Positions 53,513-62,051 of a DNA stretch of 64,000 nt are shown one piece after another (the stretch's first letter is position 1; the number at the start of each line of letters is the position of its first letter). The stretch comes from CAWCON01 sp963797185 (lineage in GTDB: Bacteria > Patescibacteriota > Saccharimonadia > Saccharimonadales > UBA4665): the NCBI GenBank assembly GCA_963797185.1, contig CAWCON010000003.1, forward strand, positions 248,001 through 312,000, given 5' to 3'. A program made the position numbers and the translations under genes. The notes under the pieces were generated by a model that did not search any database, had not been told where the DNA came from, and worked only from the letters and a program-made list of their open reading frames with translations.

Positions 53513-54739
53513 TTAAGCTACTGGCAACTGAGGACCGGCTGGATGATGATAAGTCGCTTTACCAAAAGCGAGTATCGGCCAACCAATAAACGAGAATAAG
53601 AAAAGACCGAGAATACCGAAGAGCGTAGTCTTGCCGAACCGTTTGGCTATTTCTATGTTAGCCAATAACAGTACTATCAGTGCCACGATGTTTAGTAGTG
53701 GCACCACTTGAAGGATCGACCACCACCCTTTCTTGCCACCCATCTCGAGTAATACCCAAGTACTATAGATCGGTATAATGGCTATCCAACCTGATCTGCC
53801 AGCCTTGGTTAGGACCACCCATAGACTGACAATTGATAGCAGCAGTATCAAGGCAAAAATAACAACTAACATGACTGCTCCAGCCACACTACTACTGGTT
53901 ACCTTTTTGGCAGGAACAGTCGTGGTGGTGAGGGTATGGGCAATCGGCTTTGTTGAAATCGTGGTCGGAGCCGTACTAAGAGCTGAGGGAGTCGCTGTAG
54001 TCGTGGTGGTAGATGGTGTGCTTGAAGTTGTGGTTTTGGTAGGAGTAGTAGATGAAGTCGCTGCTGGTGCGACGGCGATGGCTGGGCACGTGGCTTGAGC
54101 CAACAGTCTATCGGCAGTACTTGAACCGTTATAGTACGAAAAAGTTGAGGCGGTAGTGCTTGCCGGAAATGTCTGGTTGATTGAGCCTGAGACACCTTCG
54201 TAGTTACCTTCACTCTGTGAGCCATTAAATAGGGTCGCCGTACTGATAGTATTGGTAAAGTTTCCGGTAACGTTCCAGTTGGAGACGCTGCCGCTTTTGA
54301 CTATAGTGCAAGCGAGAGAGGCGGTGCCGGCACCAATCACCAGCATACTTGCATCGTCTCCGGAACATGAACTTGAGCTGGGATCTGCGTATACTCTCAT
54401 ATAACCACTGAGATTCTGCAGAGTACCGCTCCAGCCTTGGCCCGGTGGCAGCGATATATTATTAGGGGTACCATCGTAATTAAAGTTTACATTGAGCGTC
54501 ATGGTGGCGGAGGTATTGGTAACGTTGAGCGTTAAATCATCACCCTGTGCAATACCAAGTTCCTGGTTTTGAGAACCATTCACTGTTGCATAACAGTTTG
54601 CCGCATCCCAATTTTCGGTGGCGCTATAGCTTAAGGTATCGGCGTGAACGGTTGACGGCAATGGTATAAATCCGATCAACAACAGCAACGTGGCCAATAG
54701 ACTGATTAATAGTGAAGTTTTTGATTTGGAGGTGGTCAT
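53513..54739 (-). CDS. Exported Ser/Thr-rich protein with C-terminal DUF5684 membrane domain
   Basis: A 408-aa protein. Residues 1-33 are a signal peptide (cut after VHA). About 35-220 is an extracellular beta domain with Cys residues, and about 220-280 is a Thr/Ser/Pro stalk suited to glycosylation. Four helices follow, including SGWIAIIPIYSTWVLLEMGG and FSFIGWPILAFGKATY, the DUF5684 hallmark. It should display the domain at the cell surface on a stalk, as an adhesin would. Its stop lies 27 bp upstream of the alpha-CTD gene's promoter on the same strand. Confidence 0.75.
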   Translation of the reverse strand: MTTSKSKTSLLISLLATLLLLIGFIPLPSTVHADTLSYSATENWDAANCYATVNGSQNQELGIAQGDDLTLNVTNTSATMTLNVNFNYDGTPNNISLPPGQGWSGTLQNLSGYMRVYADPSSSSCSGDDASMLVIGAGTASLACTIVKSGSVSNWNVTGNFTNTISTATLFNGSQSEGNYEGVSGSINQTFPASTTASTFSYYNGSSTADRLLAQATCPAIAVAPAATSSTTPTKTTTSSTPSTTTTTATPSALSTAPTTISTKPIAHTLTTTTVPAKKVTSSSVAGAVMLVVIFALILLLSIVSLWVVLTKAGRSGWIAIIPIYSTWVLLEMGGKKGWWSILQVVPLLNIVALIVLLLANIEIAKRFGKTTLFGILGLFLFSFIGWPILAFGKATYHHPAGPQLPVA

Positions 54740-54856
54740 GGAATGGTTTATGGACGTATTATTAGTATAGCATTAGCCTCATCGTATAATTTCAAGTGAC
54801 ACTTGGCAGAGTCTAATTATTGTAACAGTATACTAAATATGATATAATAGCTTATT

Positions 54857-55186
54857 ATGGCTGAGAATTGTTTTATCGATTGTCCTGACGTTGATGCTTG
54901 TTTTCAAAAGGCTCAGATGTTATCTGAGGGAGCCTTGATGCCAGACGGCGAACAAGACCAAGTTTTTACGAACACTGTCTGGATAGCTGCTACTGAAGAG
55001 GTACTCCATCGTATGCTTACCTGCCCTGGACCGATTGAGGTCGGACAAACAATCGTTGAACAGCCGCTACCATTGCCTCGAGTTCGACGTTTGCTTGGTA
55101 TTCGGGCAACCCGCCAAATAGTAACGCAGGTTTACGAATGCGCGCGTCGTCCGGACGGATCAGCTCCGTCGACTTCGGCGTCTTAA
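54857..55186 (+). CDS. 109-aa unknown protein
   Basis: TATAAT lies 8 nt before the ATG (leaderless). The N-terminus is Cys-containing (NCFIDCPDVDACFQKAQ), the middle is hydrophobic and acidic, and the C-terminal third is Arg-rich (LPRVRRLLGIRATRQ). No family recognised. Confidence 0.5.
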   Translation: MAENCFIDCPDVDACFQKAQMLSEGALMPDGEQDQVFTNTVWIAATEEVLHRMLTCPGPIEVGQTIVEQPLPLPRVRRLLGIRATRQIVTQVYECARRPDGSAPSTSAS

Positions 55187-55198
55187 TATATAGGATAG

Positions 55199-55825
55199 CT
55201 AGTTATTACCGGACGGCGGCAAAATGTGAGGGTCACCGGGAATATAGCGGTACTGATTGCCTTTGAGCCGATACGGATCAGATCGATTGGCAAACGGTGG
55301 ATTAATGTCTCCGTCTAGTAACGACTCGACAAAGATGCTGCCGCGAACGAATCCGCCGGCCATCACTCCCTCTAATCGGTCATCAATCCGCCAATGATCT
55401 GGTGATCGGTCACGCGCTTGCAGATGGGCCGGATCAACGTGCATTTGTAGCGTGGTGTAATTTTTCCCCGGTATGACAAGCAACTCACCGCGGTCAATAA
55501 ACTTGTCAGTATCGACATGGGCGACAATCGCATCAATATTGTTGTTGTGAGCCATCACACGGATGCCTTGTTTAACTCGTTTGGAGCGCCGCGGCACCTG
55601 GAGCTGCCAATCTTCACTGCGCAGGGTTACTACATCAGGACCGTTTTGGAACTTCTGCAGCTCTACTTGAAGTGCCGGTGAAATCAACCGACTAATGAAC
55701 CAGGTCAGCTTATCACTTTGAGAGGACAAGAATCGAGCTGCCTCGCGGTAGTTTGGGCACTCGGCTGACGTGAATGTGTCAGCATTATAAATTTCAATAT
55801 CGGATTTATATCGAACTTCTGCCAT
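55199..55825 (-). CDS. 208-aa unknown protein
   Basis: A soluble mixed alpha/beta protein with no recognised family. Features are an N-terminal helical region (NYREAARFLSSQSDKLTWF), a basic middle (PRRSKRVKQGIRV) and a Pro/Gly/Asn-rich C-terminus. It is convergent with the preceding small gene; the stops are 13 nt apart. Confidence 0.5.
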   Translation of the reverse strand: MAEVRYKSDIEIYNADTFTSAECPNYREAARFLSSQSDKLTWFISRLISPALQVELQKFQNGPDVVTLRSEDWQLQVPRRSKRVKQGIRVMAHNNNIDAIVAHVDTDKFIDRGELLVIPGKNYTTLQMHVDPAHLQARDRSPDHWRIDDRLEGVMAGGFVRGSIFVESLLDGDINPPFANRSDPYRLKGNQYRYIPGDPHILPPSGNN

Positions 55826-55920
55826 ATTTGTCCCTAACGTTAATCAGGGAGCTATTATTCAGTAAATAACAGACACATGCAAGCATGAGCATTGATAATA
55901 ATCGGACTGATGGTAGGTGG

Positions 55921-56325
55921 CTACATGGTGCGATACATTTGACGATGCTCAACACGATCGATAATAACGGTATGATCAGTGGCAATAAAGCCTGCCTCAC
56001 GAAGTAGTTCAATTTTATTAAGTGGTGCCTCTGTTTGAATTCGTTCAACGCCCCGCGAGCGCAAGTCTTTTATGACGTGACTCAGGATGTCGTAGCCTCG
56101 GTCGTTGGTACCGTTTCTCTCAGTGTAATTAAAACGAACCAGCGTTGCCACTCTTCCGTATCTGACTTTGGCAGCGGCTACTGGCTCAGCATCACGTGCT
56201 AAACCGGCATAGACTTCTTCACCGGCTTCCATGTTCCGAAAGCCATCATCATTAAGTAAACCTGCTTTGGGCATGTCATCAATACCCTTCTCACCGACAA
56301 AATGCGCAAATGTCAGGCTTTCCAT
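55921..56325 (-). CDS. GNAT-like acetyltransferase, small
   Basis: A 134-aa protein resembling a GNAT core: a VAAAKVRYGRVATLVRF strand, NDRGYDILSHVIKDLRSRG in place of the acetyl-CoA loop and helix, then RIQTEAPLNKIELLREAGF, the usual C-terminal signature. The Q/RxxGxG/A pyrophosphate loop is poorly conserved, so activity is uncertain. Substrate unknown. Confidence 0.6.
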   Translation of the reverse strand: MESLTFAHFVGEKGIDDMPKAGLLNDDGFRNMEAGEEVYAGLARDAEPVAAAKVRYGRVATLVRFNYTERNGTNDRGYDILSHVIKDLRSRGVERIQTEAPLNKIELLREAGFIATDHTVIIDRVEHRQMYRTM

Positions 56326-56427
56326 ATATTGTAATTATTACTAAACACGAAACCATAATAACTATCAGTGATATAGCTAACATATTATTAGTTGCTTGTG
56401 GCAGCGAATATCCTTGGGATGCCGAGA

Positions 56428-56856
56428 CTATTTTTTTGCTGGTGCCTTGTTTTTCTTCTTTTTATTTTTGGGCGTAAAAGTAATATTTGAATAAACGAGA
56501 AAAGTAACGAGGGCTGCAACGGCGATTGGTATCAGATCGACGACTATAGGGTCACCCCCTCGTTTGTTCACCGCTGGATTACTACGGTCGTAATATACAT
56601 AATATGGATATATGCCGGTAGTGGTATTGCTTTCAAAATTGATTGAGTAAGCTTTGCCGTTATTTGCAGTAAATAGTGCGTTAATTTTATAATTCAGTCC
56701 CCGAGAGCTAGGGACGTTGATAGAGTTAATGACGGTATAGGTGGTTCGAGCATACGACGACGGGATATAAGATTGAGCAAGGGCAACGGCTGAAAAAACG
56801 ATCATGAGAACCCAGACACTCGCAACGATAATATGTTTAGTCATAGAGATAGACAT
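56428..56856 (-). CDS. 142-aa two-helix membrane protein, DUF3592-like
   Basis: TATTAT lies 7 nt before the ATG (leaderless). Helices at about 8-28 and 106-124 flank an extracellular beta domain whose YYVYYDRSNPAVN stretch resembles the VxYdPxnP signature of DUF3592 proteins. The tail is Lys-rich (KNKKKKNKAPAKK). Function unknown. Confidence 0.6.
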   Translation of the reverse strand: MSISMTKHIIVASVWVLMIVFSAVALAQSYIPSSYARTTYTVINSINVPSSRGLNYKINALFTANNGKAYSINFESNTTTGIYPYYVYYDRSNPAVNKRGGDPIVVDLIPIAVAALVTFLVYSNITFTPKNKKKKNKAPAKK

Positions 56857-56939
56857 TATCGTTATAATATCATGATTATTCGTGATATATGAGCTCTTCA
56901 GCGGGGCTTTGGGTTTTCCGCTCTACCACTGGCATTGGA

Positions 56940-56968
56940 TTGACTTTAGGTAGTGATTATGCTAATAT
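56940..56968 (+). promoter_or_regulatory. Sigma-70-type promoter
   Basis: TTGACT, a 17-bp spacer and TAATAT. Transcription should start near 56975, leaving a 165-nt leader before the membrane-protein gene at 57141. Confidence 0.78.
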
Positions 56969-56980
56969 AGTGGCGTCATC

Positions 56981-57110
56981 CGAAGAGCACTTGTGTGCTT
57001 TCGAAGTACGTTAACAACCCTCCTTATCTATTTAAACTGGGCTATGTCCTGACCAATCCTTTGGGCATGATGTACCCCAGTTTAAACAAACTGATCTTGC
57101 AGCTCGCAAG
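56981..57110 (+). promoter_or_regulatory. Structured 5' leader with three hairpins
   Basis: Hairpin 1 (56981-57003) pairs CGAA.AGCAC with GTGCTTTCG. Hairpin 2 (57031-57086) has perfect 11-bp arms TTTAAACTGGG/CCCAGTTTAAA enclosing an ATGTCC/GGGCAT pairing. Hairpin 3 (57096-57110) is CTTGC/GCAAG. AAAAAGGAG follows before the ATG. I recognise no known riboswitch. Either a novel leader element or an mRNA stabiliser. Confidence 0.65.
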
Positions 57111-57140
57111 CACGAAATACCGACCAAAAAGGAGATACGC

Positions 57141-57683
57141 ATGTCCGGCCCAGGCTACAACTCATCACTGATGATCATTTTGCTCTCCAATATATTTATT
57201 GCTGGCCTTTCTTACTATTTGAGTTATGTCTATGTCTTCGTCAATCGATTCATGCATTCGTTCTTCGTGACTAGAATCACCCAACGACTGCGCTACCGTG
57301 TGCTTATGCTTTTTCAGGCTGTGCTGCTTGGATTCGGTCTGCTCATTATGAGCTATGGTCGTCGGGCGGTATGGCAGAATTTGCTCATATGGCTGCATCA
57401 TTATCCGTATATCGGTGTTTTTGTTTTTGCCGCTGCGGTACTGGTTCTCATCTCACCACTGGTGACACTGATTACTGCCTGCTATATCTACTTGCACCCG
57501 GTTTCCCGTGCTGCTAAGTACCGATTGATCGGCAGACATTTTATTGGAGCACAGGCTTTCCCTTACAGCCCTCCTCGGCTCACTACCCCGGAAATCTCTG
57601 TGCTCGATGAGCAGCCATCGCCGCCGCGATATTACTACGTGCGTGGTGAAGGCAAAGAAGCTGACAAGGAGGCGGTTGCTTAG
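57141..57683 (+). CDS. 180-aa three-helix membrane protein
   Basis: Strong AAAAAGGAG site. Helices at about 9-32, 55-75 and 90-118, with a basic loop (RITQRLRYRVLM) and a polar C-terminal tail (LDEQPSPPRYYYVRGEGK). No family recognised. Its transcript has a structured leader, a giant 3' hairpin and a hammerhead ribozyme, the most complete example of that design in the window. Confidence 0.65.
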   Translation: MSGPGYNSSLMIILLSNIFIAGLSYYLSYVYVFVNRFMHSFFVTRITQRLRYRVLMLFQAVLLGFGLLIMSYGRRAVWQNLLIWLHHYPYIGVFVFAAAVLVLISPLVTLITACYIYLHPVSRAAKYRLIGRHFIGAQAFPYSPPRLTTPEISVLDEQPSPPRYYYVRGEGKEADKEAVA

Positions 57684-57699
57684 TACTTCTCGGATGTCC

Positions 57700-57784
57700 G
57701 GGAAGAGGTTGAGGTGTCGGTAGCACGGAGTGTTGTCACTTATCTGACAAAAAACACTCCGCTACCGCCCCACCTCCCCTTCCC
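57700..57784 (+). ncRNA. Giant 3' UTR hairpin
   Basis: GGGAAG/CTTCCC, GAGGTG/CACCTC, CGGTAGC/GCTACCG and GGAGTGTT/AACACTCC stack with small bulges into a stem of about 30 bp around a GTCA/TGAC-capped loop. It begins 17 nt after the stop and is not followed by a terminator-like T-run; the hammerhead starts 8 nt later. Confidence 0.85.
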
Positions 57785-57791
57785 AAATTTT

Positions 57792-57840
57792 CGCTTCATG
57801 AATGCGTGTTCATGCTGATGAGTCCAAAAGGACGAAAGCG
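57792..57840 (+). ncRNA. Type III hammerhead ribozyme (HHR2)
   Basis: Stem III CGCT, cleavage nucleotide U17 at 57796, stem I CATGAA/TTCATG with a TGCGTG loop, core CTGATGA (57815-57821), stem II GTCC/GGAC with an AAAA loop, GAA, then A15.1 and GCG closing a 4-bp stem III. Predicted cleavage is between 57796 and 57797. Stem II and its loop are identical to HHR1, while stems I and III differ in sequence but keep pairing. Stem III is short, so activity may be weaker than HHR1 and HHR3. Confidence 0.9.
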
Positions 57841-57922
57841 TTTACTACTGATTCTGATTAACAGTTTCTCTGGGGGTTGCATAAACTTGACCGATTATTT
57901 TATGCTTATGGTGATAGAATAT

Positions 57923-58288
57923 ATGAAGATAAACATGAGTATTGCCCATAAAAAAATCAATCAAGTTGGCAATGCGGCTGTCCATATATTGATAGGTATT
58001 GTGATGGTAGCAGCGATTGCCGGCGTCGCCTGGCGGGTGGCTGATGCCCATCATAAAAAGAATGTTGCGGTGCTCAATACTAATCTTGCTAGTACCGAAA
58101 CCGCTACCAGTACACCGTCATCCCCGACTCCTCCTTCCACTACTCTGCCGGCTGGAACTGACAATACAACCCTTAATAGTGATTTAAATAGCATTAATAC
58201 GTCACTGAATCAGGAATCCCGGGATCAAAGCTCGTCAAATACTTCTTTGAATGATGCACAGTATGAAATTCAGGTGCCCACTAATTAA
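57923..58288 (+). CDS. Single-pass exported protein with Ser/Thr/Pro linker
   Basis: About 121 aa from the ATG at 57923 (an ATG at 57935 is also possible); the frame is open to 57806, but that part lies in the hammerhead. One membrane helix (about 18-37) is followed by a Ser/Thr/Pro-rich stretch and a polar region with SLNxxS repeats (LNSDLNSINTSLNQESRDQ). Probably an inner-membrane-anchored extracellular protein. It ends 4 nt before the next gene, an operon. Confidence 0.6.
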   Translation: MKINMSIAHKKINQVGNAAVHILIGIVMVAAIAGVAWRVADAHHKKNVAVLNTNLASTETATSTPSSPTPPSTTLPAGTDNTTLNSDLNSINTSLNQESRDQSSSNTSLNDAQYEIQVPTN

Positions 58289-58292
58289 GGCC

Positions 58293-59114
58293 ATGATAAA
58301 GAACATGAAGCACATCATAAATCTATCGCAAAGCAGTACGTTTTATCACCTACGACGGACCGTCAAGCGGACGTTTCTACTCAGTGGTGCCGCTGTCAGT
58401 ATCCTCGGTTTTGGGGTAGCGGGCAGTATGGTTTACGCTCAGAGCAGTGCTTCTGATACGCCGGCTGTTAAAACAAGCTCATCAATTACTACCGGAGCAG
58501 TGGCTCAGGCTCGTCTTCAGAACATTATTACTAAGGGCAATCAAGAAATCGCCCGACGGCTCAGTACATTGAACGCCTTATCGAATCGTATCAGCTCAAC
58601 GACTAAACTCAGTGCTGCTGACCAAGCTTCACTGCAGGCGGAAGTTACGATTGAAAGCTCAGGCTTAACGACGCTGAAAGCACAGCTGGATACCGCTACT
58701 ACTGTTTCTGCTGCCGGGACGGCCGCTCAGGATGTTATTACCGAATACCGGGTCTATGCATTAGTAGTACCGAAAGTGTTTCTTATAAAGACGGCCGATG
58801 ATCAACAAGTGGTACAAACGAAACTCACTGGCTTGGCTCAAAAATTGCAAACTCGTATTACTGCCGACCAAACCGCTGGTAAGGACGTTTCAACCCTGCA
58901 AACTGAACTAACTTCTCTTAATGGTACCATCAGCAGTGCCCAGTCAATATCGAGCAGCGTTGAACAAAACGTCTTGCCATTGCAGCCCAGCGATTACGAT
59001 AGCGATCAAACGGTTCTTGCGCAGTATTACTCACAGCTGAAGACTGCTCATGCCGATAACCAAACGGCCTATACCAATGCTAAGACAATTGTCAGCGATC
59101 TCGAATCTCTCTAA
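58293..59114 (+). CDS. Exported helical (coiled-coil) protein
   Basis: 273 aa from the ATG at 58293, with TTAAGG just upstream; the frame is open to 58251. A signal peptide or anchor lies at about 22-46 (ending in VYAQS), followed by an almost fully helical Ala/Gln/Thr-rich region with coiled-coil character (LQNIITKGNQEIARRLSTLN and later TELTSLNGTISSAQSISSS). No family recognised. Co-transcribed with the preceding single-pass protein; both may form a surface complex. Confidence 0.65.
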   Translation: MIKNMKHIINLSQSSTFYHLRRTVKRTFLLSGAAVSILGFGVAGSMVYAQSSASDTPAVKTSSSITTGAVAQARLQNIITKGNQEIARRLSTLNALSNRISSTTKLSAADQASLQAEVTIESSGLTTLKAQLDTATTVSAAGTAAQDVITEYRVYALVVPKVFLIKTADDQQVVQTKLTGLAQKLQTRITADQTAGKDVSTLQTELTSLNGTISSAQSISSSVEQNVLPLQPSDYDSDQTVLAQYYSQLKTAHADNQTAYTNAKTIVSDLESL

Positions 59115-59221
59115 AACATAAGCATTCGTTATTTGCCGAAACCGACGTATTGTCAGGTAACCTGATGTTGACATTTTAGTAGTATATTGTCAAAATTGGA
59201 ATCTATACTTAATAAAGGTGT

Positions 59222-60238
59222 GTGAGCCATTGCTGGAGTGAGTTGATGTCGATGTATTATTTGGAAAATGAGTTTCGGAAGAATCTTCAACCGGGCGATC
59301 AAGCCAAAGCAGAAGTTATTGCCATGATGCTGCGGGATAGAGGCGAAGATATACCATTGCCTGATTCTGATCCCAGTCCTGATATGGTGGTAGCCCCATC
59401 GATGGCTCATCTGGCTCTGAAATCGAGTGGCATACAGGTACTGCGTGATAGAAGCACGGATATTCTGAGTAAGGACATGGTTCAGTTTGCAAGCGAACAG
59501 GAAAGAATTGTTGCCGTCAAGGAGAGGGCTGCACAAGTAGTGGAACCGTATAACCACTTATTCGATGATCGCATCCCTGGTGTCCATACCAACTCGCGTA
59601 CTGTCCGACGTCGCGTCCGGGTCGGTGAACCTCGTCATAGGGATTGGAGCTATAGCGAGGTAAAAGATGGCTTGGCGTTATCGTATGACTATGAGCTTGG
59701 TTATCTTCAGGGCGAAACGTCAAATAAGATTGGCTGGATGGCATTACATCTTCGCAGCCAGCATGATAAACCAGCGGTGTGGAATTTGCGTCCTGAGCCG
59801 ACGGTTAGTCTGTCATTTTCCGAGCAGGCCATTCATAAGGTTAGTGTTGGCTGGAAATCGGCTACTCCTTATGCCATGCTCAAATTAGCCGAGAGTGGCT
59901 ACCTATCGAGTTTTACAAAAGAATTTATGGTGCTAGGTAATGATGACCGAGATATGAGCTCAATCGCTATCAATTTGACAAACGATACGCCTGAAATTGT
60001 GATTGAGCAAAAGTTTGGCCCGTATTTGAATGCCATGCTTCGAGTTAACCTGGCACGATCTACCTTTCGTTATGAACCTGCAACCAATATGTATAAGCGC
60101 GATATCGGTGGTGTGGAGCAACATGCTATCATGCACGATTTGGCTGGTACGTCTCTGAGAGAAGAGTTATCAATCGAAGAGTCACTCGCCCTCCTGGAGG
60201 GTATACTGCGCCTGATCCCTACCACCCCTATCAGTTGA
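59222..60238 (+). CDS. 338-aa unknown protein
   Basis: A soluble protein; the start may be GTG 59222 or, more likely, ATG 59246 or 59252 (MYYLENEFRKNLQPGDQAK). The N-terminal region is helical and acidic, the middle Arg-rich (RTVRRRVRVGEPRHRDW), and the C-terminal half strand-rich. No family recognised. TGA stop. Confidence 0.5.
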   Translation: MSHCWSELMSMYYLENEFRKNLQPGDQAKAEVIAMMLRDRGEDIPLPDSDPSPDMVVAPSMAHLALKSSGIQVLRDRSTDILSKDMVQFASEQERIVAVKERAAQVVEPYNHLFDDRIPGVHTNSRTVRRRVRVGEPRHRDWSYSEVKDGLALSYDYELGYLQGETSNKIGWMALHLRSQHDKPAVWNLRPEPTVSLSFSEQAIHKVSVGWKSATPYAMLKLAESGYLSSFTKEFMVLGNDDRDMSSIAINLTNDTPEIVIEQKFGPYLNAMLRVNLARSTFRYEPATNMYKRDIGGVEQHAIMHDLAGTSLREELSIEESLALLEGILRLIPTTPIS

Positions 60239-60285
60239 GCTTCCTTGCTATACTGTTAAGAGTAATCTAAAAGGAGATCCTCATA

Positions 60286-60660
60286 ATGCTAAATCTTAAT
60301 TCATTCATGTTAAGTAGTCCAGACTATCAAAAACTCGGAGACTTTTATGGTGAACTTCTACAGAAGAAACCTGATATGGAAGATAAGGATAATTCTATGC
60401 TTGGTTATGCTGCCGGTAACTGTTTTATTATGATTTGCCCTCATGACAAAGTGACTGATAAAAGTCAAAATCCGGAACGTATTATCTTCTTTTTCGAGAC
60501 TAGCGATGTCGATGGAGAGTTTAATCGAGTCAAAAATATCGCTGGTGTCACTGTTATTAAAGAGCCCTACCACCCTGACGAAGAGGGGACAGCGACGGTT
60601 GCTACCTTTGCTGATCCAGATGGTAACTACTTTCAGTTCGTGACCCCGTGGAAAAGTTAA
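60286..60660 (+). CDS. VOC (glyoxalase/bleomycin-resistance fold) protein
   Basis: A 124-aa single-chain VOC protein with AAAAGGAG before the ATG. LNSFMLSSPDYQKLGDFYGELL and the C-terminal ATVATFADPDGNYFQFVTPW are the paired beta-alpha-beta-beta-beta signatures. The usual metal ligands (His/Glu) are not obvious, so it may bind rather than turn over its ligand. Confidence 0.85.
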   Translation: MLNLNSFMLSSPDYQKLGDFYGELLQKKPDMEDKDNSMLGYAAGNCFIMICPHDKVTDKSQNPERIIFFFETSDVDGEFNRVKNIAGVTVIKEPYHPDEEGTATVATFADPDGNYFQFVTPWKS

Positions 60661-60762
60661 TCTAAAAAAGCCACGTACTAAGTGTTATTTTCTTGCTGCT
60701 GATGCTTGCAATGTATTTGAAAATCGCCCATATTATTGCCTGAAAAGCTAGAAGGAGCACAT

Positions 60763-61140
60763 ATGGGAATTATTAAGCAAGGCATGGCGGTGGCGGGTGC
60801 TTTATCTATCTCGGGAGCAGCTATTGGAGCCTGGGCTGAACTTGATCGAAGCGATGTCGCAAAAGGCAGTGTCGTAACTATCGACACCTGTTTGCGAGCC
60901 TATCCTCATGAAAATGTCATCAGTAAAGCCTTAGAGAACTGTCTTCTGGATGGAGTGCCTGGCGGTAACTATATTGGCGCCGATATCGAGACTGGACAAC
61001 CAATCGACTTTGTCTATTCCCTGCAGACTTCAGAGCAGCAAAATAGCCACTACGATGTCGACAGAGTAATCGTTTGGGGCGCGGTCGCTCCGTTTGTAGT
61101 GGTTGGTGGTATTGCAGTGGCCGCCTGGATGTTTGGCTAA
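60763..61140 (+). CDS. 125-aa membrane protein, unknown
   Basis: Starts at ATG 60763 with AGAAGGAG upstream; the frame is open to 60736. Hydrophobic segments lie at about 6-26 and 102-124, flanking an extracellular region with two Cys (DTCLRAYP, LENCLLDG). No family recognised. A weak AGAG/CTCT hairpin with T5 follows. Confidence 0.55.
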   Translation: MGIIKQGMAVAGALSISGAAIGAWAELDRSDVAKGSVVTIDTCLRAYPHENVISKALENCLLDGVPGGNYIGADIETGQPIDFVYSLQTSEQQNSHYDVDRVIVWGAVAPFVVVGGIAVAAWMFG

Positions 61141-61199
61141 GAGTGGCAGGCTCTTTTTAGACTAACTTGCATAATTTTAAACTGGTACAATAGCACTAT

Positions 61200-61988
61200 A
61201 TGTCAACAGATGATCGCTCTCGTCAATGGTATGAAGAAAATGCTGAAGCGTATACGAAGCATGTTCGTGATGGGAATGATTCAGTCTATCACTCTATGTA
61301 CGAAAAGCCAGTTATGTATGAGCTACTGCCAGACTTATCAGGAAAGTCCGTCATAAGTCTTGGTTGTGGCAGCGGAGAAGATTGTCATTATCTGCAAACC
61401 CATGGTGCGAATGAAGTTACCGGCATAGATCTATCAGATAAGCTTATAGATATAGCTGCCAGCAGCTATCCAGAATGTGATTTCAAGACAATGGACATGG
61501 AACACTTAGATTTTCCTGATCAATCCTTCGACCTTGCGTATTCAAGCTTAGCCATTCACTATATCGAAGACTGGCATCAAGTCTTTAGTGAAGTTTACCG
61601 CGTATTAAAACCAGGTGCTTACTTCCTCTTCTCCTGCAACCATCCGGTGGCTTCCTCGCCTGAGGTGACTCAAGACGATGAGAAACTCCGTACCACTCAA
61701 CTAACCCGTACTCGTGACAAGTCAACCGGTACCATAACTATCATTGGCGATTATGTAACGAGAAGAGCGTTATCGTCACATGGAGATATGGCCGTCACGA
61801 CATGGCATAAGTCTATTGATGAGATAGCTACCGAAGCCACTGACGAGGGTTTTTTGATTGCCAATATCCGTGAGCCTAAGCCAAAAAAGGAGATGGAGAA
61901 ACTCTTCCCTAACGATTACCTTACCCTTCGTAAGATTCCTTATTTTATAATCTTCAAGCTTCTCAAACCCGGATTACCCATCGAATAA
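61200..61988 (+). CDS. Class I SAM-dependent methyltransferase
   Basis: A 262-aa Rossmann-fold methyltransferase of the UbiE/Methyltransf_11 type. Motif I VISLGCGSGED is at 51-61, TGIDLSDKLID is the acidic ribose contact, FPDQSFDLAYSSLAIHYIED is motif IV, and EVYRVLKPGAYFLFSCNHP follows. TACAAT lies 8 nt upstream of the ATG (leaderless). Substrate unknown; small molecules are usual for the group. Confidence 0.9.
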   Translation: MSTDDRSRQWYEENAEAYTKHVRDGNDSVYHSMYEKPVMYELLPDLSGKSVISLGCGSGEDCHYLQTHGANEVTGIDLSDKLIDIAASSYPECDFKTMDMEHLDFPDQSFDLAYSSLAIHYIEDWHQVFSEVYRVLKPGAYFLFSCNHPVASSPEVTQDDEKLRTTQLTRTRDKSTGTITIIGDYVTRRALSSHGDMAVTTWHKSIDEIATEATDEGFLIANIREPKPKKEMEKLFPNDYLTLRKIPYFIIFKLLKPGLPIE

Positions 61989-62051
61989 CACCGTATATGT
62001 TAATTAATCAATCCTTGATTTACCTATCGTTAGTTGCTATAACATATTGAC

